Shown here piece after piece: positions 26,825 to 36,763 of a stretch of DNA of 53,322 nucleotides. Source of the DNA: Granulosicoccus sp. (GTDB lineage Bacteria > Pseudomonadota > Gammaproteobacteria > Granulosicoccales > Granulosicoccaceae); the NCBI GenBank assembly GCA_023301795.1, contig JALZVU010000211.1:1-53322 (forward strand), given 5' to 3'. The position numbers were made by a program, and so were the translations under genes. Under the pieces are notes generated by a model, which saw only the letters and a program-made list of their open reading frames with translations, had not been told where the DNA came from and made no database searches. Every line of letters begins with the position of its first letter. Positions within the stretch are counted from its first letter, which is position 1.

Positions 26825-29095
26825 GTGGGAATAAAACAATTGATAGGCGAACTGATCCCTAGCACTCGCAGGCTACTACCTTCAAGCCTGCGTTCGCTAC
26901 TGGGTCCACGATACACTTTGCCGGTCTGTGTTTTTGTTCTGATAATGTGCTCCGGCCGATTTTTATTGGAGCAAAACCATAAGATTCACGACAACGACGA
27001 TCAACTCCTGATACAACACATTCTTGCAAACCAAGAATCTGAGTTGTCGCGCCGCTTGTCTTATATGCTCTCCTCAACGTACCTACTCGCTCAGGAAGTG
27101 GCACGCTCGCAAGGTAATTTCATACACTTTGACGTGTTCGCCGACACACTATTGCAACGTATGGAAGGGATATCAAACCTGCAACTGGCGCCCGATGGTG
27201 TCATTGCTCAGATCTATCCTATGGCCGGCAACGAGGCGGCGATTGGACACGATATTCTGAACGACGACATGCGAAAGGACGAGGCACGTGTAGCTGTTCG
27301 AGATCGAGAGCTGACGCTAGCTGGTCCTTTTGAATTGCTGCAAGGCGGTACGGCTGTCATTGGTCGCAATCCTGTATTCATGTTGCAGGCTAACGGCGAC
27401 GAGAAGTTCTGGGGATTTACCTCAGCTCTGATATTGCTGGAGGATCTGATCGGCGGATCGGGATTGAACGCACTGGCATCGACAAAATACGTTTACGAGC
27501 TCTCTCGTGTTCTTCCAGAAACGGGCTTAAAATCAGTATTTGCTGGCAGTGGCAATACCGTAGGTGTCGATATGCAATCGATCGAAATCATGGTGCCAAA
27601 TGGTAGCTGGATACTAGAAATCGGCTTGCGAGAACACGTACATCCAAGTTTTTATAGCGCATCACTGCTTGGCGTGATTTTCTTAGCCCTGTTGTTAGCA
27701 GCACTCACACGTCGCGTCGTTGACGAACCAGAAACCTTAAGGCGCAAAGTGGCAGCTCAAACGCAAGATTTACACAGGCTCGCCTACTTCGATGCGTTGA
27801 CAGGTCTGCCAAACCGGCATCACTTTAACGAGCGACTACGTACCGGTCTTCAGCATATAGGCGAGTCAAACAATGGAATTGCCTTATTGCTGCTGGATCT
27901 TGATCATTTCAAAGAAGTCAACGATTCTCTAGGTCACGATATGGGTGACAACTTACTGCGCGAGACTGGCAAAAGATTGTCTAGCATACTTCCCGATGAG
28001 GCTACTCTGGCACGCCTGGGCGGGGACGAATTCACAGTGATTGTCATTGCAGAGGACTTCACAGTCGTAGCAGAACAGATTGCCATAGATATCATTGAGT
28101 CCATTGCGCAGCCATTCGATTTGCAAGGAAACGTGGCGCACGTATCGGCGAGTATAGGCGTTGCGAGCGCATCGAAGCCTAATACAGATCCTGTTGAGCT
28201 ACTCAAGCGTGCCGACCAGGCGATGTACGAGGTCAAGAGAACCGGCCGCAGTGGATTCATACACTATTCTGAAACCATACAACAACAGATTGCACTTCGT
28301 TCAAGTCTTGCCAATGACTTACGCCACGCGGTCCACGCCAGCGAGCTGCAGCTGTTGTACCAACCGATCGTTTCATCTGTATCGGGAGGAGTCGAAAAGG
28401 CTGAGGCTTTGCTTCGATGGCATCACCCGGTCAGAGGCACTATCTGTCCCGCCGTGTTCATTCCATTGGCAGAAGAAGTGGGTTTGATTCACGAACTGGG
28501 TGACTGGGTATTTAACGAAGCAAGTCGCCAAGTGACACAATGGCGTCAGTCGTATAACAATCGCTTTCAGATCAGCGTCAACGTATCACCTATGCAATTC
28601 ATGTCAGGTGGGCATGTTAAGCGATGGATCTCTAGCGCGAATGCCACTGATTTTGAACCAGGCAGTATCCTGGTCGAAATTACCGAAGGCCTGCTTCTGG
28701 ACAACGACAGAAACTACATTCAGTTGTTAACCTCGCTTAAGGAGGCAGGCATCCAGATAGCACTCGATGATTTTGGTACGGGCTATTCATCCTTGTCTTA
28801 TCTGAAAATGTTGGATATCGATTACTTGAAGATTGACCGCTCCTTCGTAAAGGGTCTTACCGCTGAAAGTCTGGACTTCGTGCTGTGTCAGGCGATTGTT
28901 TCAATTGCGAAAAGTATGAATTTTTATGTTGTTGCAGAAGGCGTCGAGACACAAGAACAAGAGAAATTGCTATGCGACCTAGGTTGTCATTACCTGCAAG
29001 GCTATCTGTACACCAAGCCGATTAGCGCTTGTGAGTTCGAGCAAAAGTTTTTTATCTCCTCGCCTGGCAATTCGCTGCCTGGGAAGGCTGCCTGA
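26825..29095 (+). CDS. Membrane CHASE-GGDEF-EAL cyclic di-GMP protein
   Basis: A 756-aa protein starting at GTG 26825. There is a transmembrane helix at about 31-48, a periplasmic CHASE-like sensor (about 60-270, with [25 protein letters not shown] in its centre and [17 protein letters not shown]), and a second helix at about 279-297. The GGDEF domain has active-site GGDEF at 399-403, but the RxxD inhibitory site is absent. The EAL domain (about 495-745) has EALLRW (527-532), [27 protein letters not shown] and QGYLYTKP, all needed for phosphodiesterase activity. Both activities look possible. It should couple a periplasmic signal to c-di-GMP level. Confidence 0.94.
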   Translation: MGIKQLIGELIPSTRRLLPSSLRSLLGPRYTLPVCVFVLIMCSGRFLLEQNHKIHDNDDQLLIQHILANQESELSRRLSYMLSSTYLLAQEVARSQGNFIHFDVFADTLLQRMEGISNLQLAPDGVIAQIYPMAGNEAAIGHDILNDDMRKDEARVAVRDRELTLAGPFELLQGGTAVIGRNPVFMLQANGDEKFWGFTSALILLEDLIGGSGLNALASTKYVYELSRVLPETGLKSVFAGSGNTVGVDMQSIEIMVPNGSWILEIGLREHVHPSFYSASLLGVIFLALLLAALTRRVVDEPETLRRKVAAQTQDLHRLAYFDALTGLPNRHHFNERLRTGLQHIGESNNGIALLLLDLDHFKEVNDSLGHDMGDNLLRETGKRLSSILPDEATLARLGGDEFTVIVIAEDFTVVAEQIAIDIIESIAQPFDLQGNVAHVSASIGVASASKPNTDPVELLKRADQAMYEVKRTGRSGFIHYSETIQQQIALRSSLANDLRHAVHASELQLLYQPIVSSVSGGVEKAEALLRWHHPVRGTICPAVFIPLAEEVGLIHELGDWVFNEASRQVTQWRQSYNNRFQISVNVSPMQFMSGGHVKRWISSANATDFEPGSILVEITEGLLLDNDRNYIQLLTSLKEAGIQIALDDFGTGYSSLSYLKMLDIDYLKIDRSFVKGLTAESLDFVLCQAIVSIAKSMNFYVVAEGVETQEQEKLLCDLGCHYLQGYLYTKPISACEFEQKFFISSPGNSLPGKAA

Positions 29096-29315
29096 TTCGA
29101 CTGAAATACGTCCCAGCCTCTTGCGCTCACGCGTGTTCACCGACCACCCCGTAGCCAGTGCGCTGCGCCTACTACAGTCAGTCAGTCGGCGACTATGTGA
29201 TCAACTGCGTGTCCGTTACCGGTGCGGTTTACAGGAACTAAAATAGGGTTTGGTAGACCAAAACCGCATCTACAAACGACTGAACTTTCCCCTTGGTACT
29301 ACTGTGATCAGATTG

Positions 29316-30644
29316 ATGAACCCAGCACGTAGCGCGGCAACAGCGAGGCTCTGGGTTCTTTGTGCACTTCTGTTTTTTCTGTCTGGCTGTAGTTTTAACA
29401 AAAGCGGCCTGGTAGATCCTGCCTTGTTGCAGCCAAGCGGCTGGAAATCGAACACACATATAGTAAATTCACGTTCGTTCGATCAGTACAGAATGGCAGT
29501 ACATGATGAGGTTCGAGCTTCTCGCGTACCCTTTGTTAAAAGCAATGGCCCAACCGAGTCCACTCTAGCGTCACCTGCAGAATTCTTGCCGGCAGCGAGA
29601 TGTGTTCAGGCTAGGGGCATTGTAGTGCTTGTCCATGGATTATCCGACAGTGCATTCTCAATGCGTGATTTGGCACAGACGCTGGCTGATGGTTGCTACA
29701 TTGCTCGTATAGCCTTGTTGCCTGGCCACGGTACCAAGCCCGGAGACTTATTGAATGTCAGGCTCAGTGATTGGAGCGACACGGTAACGTATCTGATCGC
29801 TGAGGCGGCACGGGAGCACGATAATGTTATTACAGTGGGATTTTCACTGGGTGCTTTGCTGACAATGGCTGAAGCCGTTAAACCTGGTGCACCTATCGAT
29901 GCAGCAATAACTATCTCCCCTGCCTTTTACCTGACAACGTCACCCTATGCGGAGTTGACTCGCTGGCTCTATCCGTTCAAACGCTGGCTTGATAAAGAAA
30001 AACCTGACGATACCTACCGCTACGAAGCCATACCCACCATCGCAGTAGCCCAAACAGTAAAGGCCAAGCAACGCTTTCACGAGCTTCTTGAGCTCGCAGG
30101 ATCGGTGGCGAAACCCTGGCTCGTTATTCAAAGCGACGATGATCTCGTCGTAGACACGTCGAAAAACCAGCAGCTTTTTGTTCGGCATGCAAAGCATGCG
30201 GCCAGCCGGCTGATAACCTACAGTGCCGACGTTGAATTATCAGAAGCAAACGGGCCTTCGACGAGCGCTAACTCCGCGGACGCCAAACTAATCGAGCTAA
30301 ACGCTTGGAGCGACGAGTATAAGGTTAGTGGCTTGACGCATGTATCGATTCTTCAATCCCCCGAGAACTCGCACTACGGTGTTCAGGGGGACTACCGCAA
30401 TTGTGGTGTCGGTGGGCCGCGGCCGCGGGTGGACGTAAGACTATGCCAGCAAGCAGATAGCCCCTGGTTAGGTCCCTGGGACCAACTTGCGCCGGATAAC
30501 GGGCCATACGGATTATCAACATTCAATCCAGACTATTCCAACATGGGACTGCATATTCTTGAATTTCTGGAGGAGTCTTTGCCCGCTCCCACTAGGGACA
30601 AATCTTTGCTTCAGGCCAGCACACGCGCAATCTCAGTCCACTAG
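29316..30644 (+). CDS. Alpha/beta-hydrolase lipoprotein (serine lipase/esterase type)
   Basis: About 442 aa from the ATG at 29316, whose signal peptide has lipobox FLSGC (Cys25). An in-frame TTG at 29250 would add 22 residues. The hydrolase core shows GIVVLVHGLSDSAFSMRDLAQTLAD (oxyanion HG), GHGTKPGDLLNVRLSDWSDTV, the nucleophile elbow VGFSLGAL (GxSxG), WLVIQSDDDLVVD (acid) and GLTHVSIL (His). This order is that of monoacylglycerol-lipase-like enzymes. The last 90 residues have unusual PRPRVDVRLCQQADSPW with GDYRNCG. Substrate unknown; probably envelope-anchored. Confidence 0.87.
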   Translation: MNPARSAATARLWVLCALLFFLSGCSFNKSGLVDPALLQPSGWKSNTHIVNSRSFDQYRMAVHDEVRASRVPFVKSNGPTESTLASPAEFLPAARCVQARGIVVLVHGLSDSAFSMRDLAQTLADGCYIARIALLPGHGTKPGDLLNVRLSDWSDTVTYLIAEAAREHDNVITVGFSLGALLTMAEAVKPGAPIDAAITISPAFYLTTSPYAELTRWLYPFKRWLDKEKPDDTYRYEAIPTIAVAQTVKAKQRFHELLELAGSVAKPWLVIQSDDDLVVDTSKNQQLFVRHAKHAASRLITYSADVELSEANGPSTSANSADAKLIELNAWSDEYKVSGLTHVSILQSPENSHYGVQGDYRNCGVGGPRPRVDVRLCQQADSPWLGPWDQLAPDNGPYGLSTFNPDYSNMGLHILEFLEESLPAPTRDKSLLQASTRAISVH

Positions 30645-30716
30645 AATTCAAACTAATGGCGCTGGATCGCTACGGATCGGGTAGGGCAGGGCTTGCTCTG
30701 ACGTATGTACAGACAT

Positions 30717-30741
30717 AAAAAAAGCGGCCCGAATGGACCGC
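30717..30741 (-). terminator. Terminator left of the ssrA 3' fragment
   Basis: A seven-base stem (GCGGUCC/GGGCCGC, one G-U pair) with a four-base loop at 30724-30741, followed on the minus strand by seven T. It lies 12 bases beyond the duplicated ssrA 3' end, matching the distance between a tmRNA gene and its terminator. Confidence 0.88.
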
Positions 30742-30753
30742 CTGATTTACGTT

Positions 30754-30834
30754 ATTGGTGGAGCTGGGGGGAGTCGAACCCCCGTCCGAAAGCACTCTGC
30801 CATTGGTACTACATGCTTAGTTCCGTCATTGGCT
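30754..30834 (-). repeat. 81-bp duplicate of the ssrA 3' end (att-like direct repeat)
   Basis: Identical base for base to 32334-32414, offset 1580. It contains the tmRNA T-arm, the 3' acceptor strand and CCA, but none of the 5' half, so it cannot make a tmRNA. Integrative elements that target ssrA leave such a copy at their far end. The repeat also supplies the last two bases of the stop codon of the OmpA-like gene (stop at 30833-30835). Confidence 0.93.
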
Positions 30835-31987
30835 AGGGCTGTCGAAGGACAATGTCTACACGTCTATTCTGTCGCCTTCCATCTTCTGTAGCATTGCTTG
30901 CAATCGGATAATCCGCTCCGTAGCCAGCTGCAGATATAGTCTCATTCGGGATGCCTTGATTGCGCAGAAACCGCAGCGTGGAGGCGGCGCGTGCAAAAGA
31001 AAGCTCTTCGTTGCTGGTGTAGGTATTGCCGCTACCAACAGGGATGTTGTCGGTGTGTCCGACAACAGTAATATTGGCATCTTGCCCCGCTAGTTCTTTT
31101 GCGATCACTGACAGCAGTGCACTGCCGCTATTGCTCAGGGAGGTTCCACTGGTTCGGAACAGGCCATTGTTGCCGACCTGTACTAATACGTTATTGTCGC
31201 TTGTTGTGACAATCGATGTGCCGTCCAGACCACCTATGCCAGCTTCTAAAGACGAACTCACAGTTGAAGCCCAATTAGCCCCGGCATTCAAGTTCGCGGC
31301 TAACTTGCTTTTATTTTCACTTGAAATTGCCAAAACTCGCTGAAGCCTGGTGCGCACAAATGCGCGGTCAGCAGTCACCGTATCGAGCTCATCACCGAGT
31401 TCTTTTGAGTTCGTTAATACGCGGTTGAGCCGGGTGCGCACGAATGCTCGGTCAGCGCTCACTGCATCGAGCTGATCACGGAGCTCTTTTGAGTTCGTTA
31501 ATACGCGATCGAGTCTGGTGCGCACGAATGTTCGGTCAGCAGTCACTGTATCGAGCTTATCACCGAGTTCTTGTGAGTTCGTTAGTACGCGGTTGAGCCT
31601 GGTGCGCACGAATGCTCGGTCAGCAGTCACTGCATCGAGCTTATCACCGAGTTCTTGTGAGTTCGTTAATACGCGGTTGAGCCTGGTGCGCACGAATGCT
31701 CGGTCAGTAGTCACTGCATCGAGTTTATCACCGAGTTCTTGTGAGTTTGTTAATACGCGGTTGAGCCTGGTGCGCACGAATGCTCGGTCAGCGGTCACTG
31801 CATCGAGCTTATCACCGAGTTCTTGTGAGTTCACTAATGCGCGATCGAGCCTCTGTAGCAGCTGCGCTTTTTCCTGTTGCAGCGTTGTGATTTTACCTTC
31901 AAGCTCCGCGGAGGTATTGCCATAAGCGCTACAAGTAGCAGCGAGAAGCAGTAAAGATAGAATTGCGTTGACGGCAAATTTTGACAT
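30833..31987 (-). CDS. OmpA-family protein with a 28-residue tandem-repeat coiled coil
   Basis: A 384-aa exported protein. The signal peptide is about residues 1-22. Residues 46-213 are six near-identical 28-residue units (pattern RLNRVLTNSQELGDKL then DAVTADRAFVRT), i.e. four heptads each, followed by a partial seventh: a long coiled coil. The C-terminus (about 255-384) is an OmpA/MotB peptidoglycan-binding domain with GHTDNIP, LSFARAASTLRFL and GRRQNRRVDIVL. GGAGGG lies ahead of the ATG. It probably spans part of the periplasm and binds the cell wall. It is the only intact gene in the 1.58-kb segment bounded by ssrA 3'-end copies, so it is probably a cargo gene or acquired. Confidence 0.88.
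   Translation of the reverse strand: MSKFAVNAILSLLLLAATCSAYGNTSAELEGKITTLQQEKAQLLQRLDRALVNSQELGDKLDAVTADRAFVRTRLNRVLTNSQELGDKLDAVTTDRAFVRTRLNRVLTNSQELGDKLDAVTADRAFVRTRLNRVLTNSQELGDKLDTVTADRTFVRTRLDRVLTNSKELRDQLDAVSADRAFVRTRLNRVLTNSKELGDELDTVTADRAFVRTRLQRVLAISSENKSKLAANLNAGANWASTVSSSLEAGIGGLDGTSIVTTSDNNVLVQVGNNGLFRTSGTSLSNSGSALLSVIAKELAGQDANITVVGHTDNIPVGSGNTYTSNEELSFARAASTLRFLRNQGIPNETISAAGYGADYPIASNATEDGRRQNRRVDIVLRQP
31349..31852 (-). repeat. Six tandem 84-bp coding repeats
   Basis: Six consecutive 84-bp units encode the coiled coil of the OmpA-family protein; units differ by a few base changes each, most similar in the middle. Copy number is likely to vary between strains by slipped replication or recombination, always in frame because 84 is a multiple of three. 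Confidence 0.92.
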
Positions 31988-32098
31988 TTGTGCCCTCCAG
32001 TAAGATTATTGAAATATGAGCGTTTTTGCATAAAGGCGGTTTGTAGTGACGGCAAAGCTGGACGCCCCCAGAGTAGGAAGTTTAGGATATATATTCGC

Positions 32099-32287
32099 TT
32101 AGGAGGGTAATAAATCCTTAAACGCGCGCTCGTAATACCCACAATATACGAATGGTCTACTAAAGTCTTCGGCAGCGATCGAAATTAGTATGTGAAGCAA
32201 TTGTGGAGGCTCGGCATGAGCGGCTCCATGATGGTAAATTCGGATAATGTCAGCCTTTGCGTTCTCGGATAATTTAAAAGTGCGCAA
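32099..32287 (-). pseudogene. ParE-like toxin remnant beside ssrA
   Basis: From a TTG at 32285-32287 the minus strand reads MRTFKLSENAKADIIRIYHHG, which fits the N-terminus of ParE toxins (the FxLSExAKADLxxIxxYG pattern). After about 20 residues the likeness is lost in this frame; bits such as FDRCRRL appear in another frame, suggesting frameshifts. No ParD antitoxin gene is present: ssrA begins immediately upstream. It looks like a truncated or frameshifted toxin left by an element inserted at ssrA. The frame to 32099 may still be translated, but a working toxin is unlikely. Confidence 0.5.
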
Positions 32288-32295
32288 GCCAAAAC

Positions 32296-32330
32296 CAAAA
32301 AAGGCCCAACCCGTTAACGAGTTGAGCCTT
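32296..32330 (-). terminator. Terminator immediately after ssrA
   Basis: A 13-bp stem with two G-U pairs (32301-32313 with 32318-32330) and a TTAA loop, followed on the minus strand by six T. It starts five bases beyond the tmRNA CCA end. Confidence 0.93.
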
Positions 32331-32335
32331 GGCAT

Positions 32336-32709
32336 TGGTGGAGCTGGGGGGAGTCGAACCCCCGTCCGAAAGCACTCTGCCATTGGTACTACATGCTTAG
32401 TTCCGTCATTGGCTTTAGCCGCTACAGTGCAGGACGGGCACCATAAAGAGCAGCGAGCCCATTATTGTTTTAGCGATCCAGTGTAAGGGCGACCTTTCAC
32501 GCGATCCTGTGTCTATTGCCCCCGCCCAAACCCACAGGCAGATCCGGAACGGGGCAGTACGTACAACTAAACCCTAAGGTTTAATTATGCGGCCATTGCG
32601 TAGTTGTCATCGTTAGCAACTATAAGTTTTCAGCTGGATTTACGAGGTGGTCTGAATCCTCGGCATGCACCTCAGGGTTTGCAACTCCCGTCGAAACCAT
32701 GTCAGCCCC
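32336..32709 (-). ncRNA. ssrA: Transfer-messenger RNA (tmRNA)
   Basis: A 374-nt one-piece tmRNA. The 5' end GGGGCTGAC pairs with the 3' CAGCTCC, followed by A and an encoded CCA. The T-arm GGGTTCGACTCCC and the conserved 5' GGTTTCGACGGG are present. The resume codon GCT starts the tag ANDDNYAMAA, then TAA (32585-32617). It rescues stalled ribosomes together with SmpB and tags the product for proteolysis. The gene is divergent from purL, and its 3' end has been used as an insertion site (see the 81-bp repeat). Confidence 0.97.
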
Positions 32710-32851
32710 GTTGGTCGATACTTACCACCCAACAAGTATGCGGCCATGGCACAGGTAAATCAATGGCAAATGCCGTTATTTTGAACCAACCTCCAGTATC
32801 ATGGCCTCCCTTGAAGGCCCTCAGGCCGTAACCTCTAGGATTGGTAACTGG

Positions 32852-35800
32852 ATGATCTGCCTAATCGGTGCTCAAGCCGTTTCAGACTTCCGTCTGGAGC
32901 GATTGCTGGCCCAGATCCGCAACATTGCACCTGGCGCTAATGTGCTTTCAGCGCGTTATATATACATTATCCAGAAAGCTGGTTTGAATGATAGTGCGCT
33001 GCCGGCCGACAGCGCACAGCATGCCGACAGCGAACTGTTATCGCTTTTAGATGCCTCAGGGCCTTTCAGCCATCCAGGCGGTGGTTTGTCACTTAACGTC
33101 GTGCCGCGCTTTGGCACACGCTCTGCCTGGTCATCCAAAGCCACAGATATCGCCCAGCGTTGCGGTATGAACGATATTGAACGCATCGAACGTGGCATCC
33201 ACTTTCAGATCGATGGCCTGGCAAAAGATGCGGTAAGTGCGGACGCGCTGCAGCAAATATCGCTGCTGCTGCACGATCGCATGACAGAAACCCTCATCGC
33301 CATACCGCAGCAGCTTGACCAGCTTTTCGCCAAATCTGAGCCTGCACCGATGGTTACTGTGCGTGTGCTGGAGCAGGGTATAGCAGCTCTCGAAGCGCAC
33401 AACAGCTCTATGGGGCTGGCGCTGTCTGCTGGTGAACTTGAATACCTGGAAGAAAATTTCGTAGCACTGCAGCGCAATCCCAGTGATGCGGAGTTGATGA
33501 TGTTCGCCCAGGCCAACTCAGAGCATTGTCGCCACAAGATCTTCAACGCGTCATGGACTCTCGATGGTACAGAGCAAGACCTTTCGCTATTTGGCATGAT
33601 CCGCCACACACATAAGGTGTCGCCAGACGGCGTGTTGTCTGCTTATCACGATAACGCTGCGGTTATCGAGGGCTCGGAAGCCGCTCGCTGGATGATCGGT
33701 GCTGATGGTCAGTATCAAAGTTTCACAGAACCTACACACATCCAGATAAAAGTAGAGACGCATAACCACCCCACGGCAATTTCTCCGTTCCCTGGAGCTG
33801 CAACTGGCTCTGGCGGAGAAATTCGTGATGAAGGAGCTGTGGGTAATGGCTCCAAGCCCAAAGCAGGTCTGTGTGGTTTTAGCGTCTCCAATCTTGCCAT
33901 CCCGGATTGGAAGCAGCCTTGGGAGCGCTTCACCGACAAACCAGATCGCTTGGCTTCTGCCTATCAAATCATGCAAGAAGGTCCTATTGGTGCGGCAGCG
34001 TTCAATAACGAATTTGGCCGCCCCAATCTTGGCGGCTACTTTCGTACATTTTGCCAAGAGGTGAGCTTCCCTGATGGCGTCACCGAGATGCGTGGTTACC
34101 ACAAGCCCATCATGATCGCTGGGGGCATGGGCAATATCCGGCCTGGCAATATCAACAAACTGGCAGTGCCTGTTGGAACCGCCATTGTCGTGTTGGGCGG
34201 TCCATCCATGCTCATTGGTCTGGGCGGCGGGGCGGCCTCATCGGTCGCCAGCGGTGAAGGCGACAGCGAGCTGGATTTTGCATCCGTGCAGCGCGGTAAT
34301 CCTGAAATGCAGCGACGTTGTCAGGAAGTGATTGATCGTTGTGTAGCGATGGGCGAGCAAAGCCCGATTCTTTCCATACATGATGTCGGTGCTGGTGGCT
34401 TGTCAAACGCACTGCCCGAGCTTATCAACGACGCAGGGCGGGGCGGGCAGTTTGAGCTTCGAAAAATTCTCAACGATGAACCTGGCATGTCACCCATGGG
34501 CGTCTGGAGTAACGAATCGCAAGAGCGCTATGTCATGGCGGTGGCCGAAGATCGACTGGCGCACTTTGAGGCCTTGTGCCAGCGAGAGCGTTGTTTATAT
34601 GCTGTAGTGGGTAGTGCCACAGAAGAGCAGATGCTGCAGGTAGCAGATTCTGTATTTGAAAATTATCCAGTGAACATGCCGCTTGATGTTTTGCTTGGCA
34701 AGCCGCCAAAACTTGCAATAGAAGCCAGTCATCGCACATTCGCCAGTGATGATTTCAACACTGCGAACATTGATCTTGATGACGCCATTCACCGTGTTCT
34801 GAATCTGCCCAGCGTGGCGGCCAAGAATTTCCTTATCACCATTGGTGATCGTAGTATTACAGGCCAGGTAGCACGCGATCAACTGGTGGGTCCTTGGCAA
34901 ATGCCTGTTGCCGATGTTGCCGTCACCATCGCTGATTACACAGGCTATTCGGGTGAAGCGATGGCTATGGGTGAGCGTACCCCACTTGCATTATTGAATC
35001 CTGCAGCATCAGCCAGAATGGCATTGGCAGAATCTCTGACGAACATTGTTTCTGCAAATATTGGCGACACCTCCAAGGTTAAATTATCTGCTAACTGGAT
35101 GGCAGCCTGTGGGCATTCGGGCGAGGATGCGGCATTGTTTGATGCGGTACAGGCGGTTGGGCTGGAACTGGCGCCTGCACTGGGCATCGCCATCCCTGTT
35201 GGCAAAGATTCCTTATCCATGAAAACCTTGTGGGAGCAAGACGGTCAACCGCGTAGCGTTACCGCACCTTTATCGTTGGTGGTCACAGCGTTTGCAGCTG
35301 TAAAGGATGTACGAAAAACGCTAACCCCGCAGCTACAAACTGATCGTGGGGATAGTCAGTTGTTACTGATCGATCTTGGTGCTGGCAAAAACCGTATGGG
35401 CGGATCAGCTATTGCACAGGTACACAACAAACTCGGGGCGCAATCTCCCGATGTGGACGAGCCGCTCCTACTCAAAGGCATGTTCAATGCTATCCAGCAA
35501 CTGATCGAGCAAAACATGATTCTGGCCTGGCATGATCGTTCAGACGGAGGCTTGTTTACCTGTCTGGCGGAAATGGCGTTTGCGTCCAATGCCGGTTTGA
35601 AAATCAATCTGCACAGTTTGCCGCCTGATGAAATAGCAACGCTGTTCAACGAAGAGCTAGGTGGTGTGTTACAAATACAAGATCAGGACTTCGCCCACGT
35701 GATGGCGGTCATGGAAGAGCACGGTCTGAGTGATATTGTCCACATGCTGGGTACGTTCAATGAGCGGCCAGACTTGGAAATCTGGCAAAGCGAGAATCTA

Positions 35801-36763
35801 CTGTACACGCAAGGTGTGGCGCAGCTGAGAGCGGCATGGTGGCAAACCAGCTACCAGATGCAGCGCCTGCGTGACAATCCGATAGCGGCTGATCAAGAGC
35901 TTGCACAAGTAAGCCTGGCCGATGATCCCGGTGTGTCGCCCATAGTGACTTTCGATGCCAACCTCTCACCCTTGAGCCATGCGCCTGCATTGGCAGGCAC
36001 GCGTCCGGCTGTTGCAATCTTGCGAGAGCAGGGCGTTAATGGTCATCTGGAAATGGGCGCAGCTTTCCATGCTGCAGGCTTTGATGCCATCGATGTGCAC
36101 ATGAGCGATTTGTTGCATGGACGCCATGATCTTGCCCACTTTAAAGGCTTGGCAGCGTGTGGAGGATTCTCTTTCGGCGATGTGCTGGGTGCCGGTGGGG
36201 GTTGGGCAAGTTCTATTTTATTTAACGAACAGTTATCGAACATGTTCCGCCTGTTTTTTGAGCGTGATGATACCTTCTCGCTCGGCGTGTGTAATGGCTG
36301 TCAGATGTTATCCAGACTTAGCAGTCTCATCCCCGGAACTAATAATTGGCCTCGTTTCGAGCGCAACGCCTCAGAGCAGTTCGAAGCTCGTGTTGCCACG
36401 GTTGAGATTTATCAATCCGCCTCACTGTTTTTCACTGATATGGTGGGTTCACGCTTGCCGGTAGCGGTAGCGCATGGGGAGGGGCTTGCAGTATTTAATT
36501 CAGCGGATCAGGCAAAAGCTGCACCTGTGGCGCTGGGCTTTGTGGACAACCATGGGGCGATGACAGAAAGTTATCCGTTGAACCCGAATGGTTCACCGTT
36601 TGGTATCACCGGGCTGTGTAGCGAGGATGGACGAACCACTATCATGATGCCGCATCCGGAGCGCGTGTATCGCACTGTGAGTAATTCGTGGGCGCCGTCC
36701 GCTTGGAATGAGCGAGGTCCTTGGTTAAGAATGTTTGAAAACGCGAGAGTATGGGTAGCATGA
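32852..36763 (+). CDS. purL: Phosphoribosylformylglycinamidine synthase, large single-chain type
   Basis: A 1303-aa protein from the ATG at 32852; an in-frame ATG at 32801 exists, but alignment with the start of E. coli PurL and an AGGA upstream favour the later one. It converts FGAR to FGAM using glutamine and ATP. It has a linker domain, an ATP-binding half with FAQANSEHCRHKIFNA, KVETHNHPTAISPFPGAATGSGGEIRDEG in blocks, LGGGAASS, and a second half with PVGKDSLSMKT. The C-terminal glutamine amidotransferase (about 1040-1300) has the nucleophile in GVCNGCQMLS and MMPHPERV. Its end overlaps the next gene. It is divergent from ssrA. Confidence 0.97.
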   Translation: MICLIGAQAVSDFRLERLLAQIRNIAPGANVLSARYIYIIQKAGLNDSALPADSAQHADSELLSLLDASGPFSHPGGGLSLNVVPRFGTRSAWSSKATDIAQRCGMNDIERIERGIHFQIDGLAKDAVSADALQQISLLLHDRMTETLIAIPQQLDQLFAKSEPAPMVTVRVLEQGIAALEAHNSSMGLALSAGELEYLEENFVALQRNPSDAELMMFAQANSEHCRHKIFNASWTLDGTEQDLSLFGMIRHTHKVSPDGVLSAYHDNAAVIEGSEAARWMIGADGQYQSFTEPTHIQIKVETHNHPTAISPFPGAATGSGGEIRDEGAVGNGSKPKAGLCGFSVSNLAIPDWKQPWERFTDKPDRLASAYQIMQEGPIGAAAFNNEFGRPNLGGYFRTFCQEVSFPDGVTEMRGYHKPIMIAGGMGNIRPGNINKLAVPVGTAIVVLGGPSMLIGLGGGAASSVASGEGDSELDFASVQRGNPEMQRRCQEVIDRCVAMGEQSPILSIHDVGAGGLSNALPELINDAGRGGQFELRKILNDEPGMSPMGVWSNESQERYVMAVAEDRLAHFEALCQRERCLYAVVGSATEEQMLQVADSVFENYPVNMPLDVLLGKPPKLAIEASHRTFASDDFNTANIDLDDAIHRVLNLPSVAAKNFLITIGDRSITGQVARDQLVGPWQMPVADVAVTIADYTGYSGEAMAMGERTPLALLNPAASARMALAESLTNIVSANIGDTSKVKLSANWMAACGHSGEDAALFDAVQAVGLELAPALGIAIPVGKDSLSMKTLWEQDGQPRSVTAPLSLVVTAFAAVKDVRKTLTPQLQTDRGDSQLLLIDLGAGKNRMGGSAIAQVHNKLGAQSPDVDEPLLLKGMFNAIQQLIEQNMILAWHDRSDGGLFTCLAEMAFASNAGLKINLHSLPPDEIATLFNEELGGVLQIQDQDFAHVMAVMEEHGLSDIVHMLGTFNERPDLEIWQSENLLYTQGVAQLRAAWWQTSYQMQRLRDNPIAADQELAQVSLADDPGVSPIVTFDANLSPLSHAPALAGTRPAVAILREQGVNGHLEMGAAFHAAGFDAIDVHMSDLLHGRHDLAHFKGLAACGGFSFGDVLGAGGGWASSILFNEQLSNMFRLFFERDDTFSLGVCNGCQMLSRLSSLIPGTNNWPRFERNASEQFEARVATVEIYQSASLFFTDMVGSRLPVAVAHGEGLAVFNSADQAKAAPVALGFVDNHGAMTESYPLNPNGSPFGITGLCSEDGRTTIMMPHPERVYRTVSNSWAPSAWNERGPWLRMFENARVWVA

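Noticed and set aside
30754-30834. Possible tRNA gene from its T-arm and CCA-like end
   Set aside because: It matches the tmRNA 3' end exactly and lacks D-arm, anticodon arm and 5' acceptor strand.
31349-31852. CRISPR-like array
   Set aside because: The repeats are contiguous 84-bp coding units without unique spacers.
31518-31925. Plus-strand 135-codon frame with serine-rich repeats
   Set aside because: It is the antisense image of the 84-bp coding repeats of the OmpA-like gene; the minus strand has a signal peptide, a ribosome site and a known domain.
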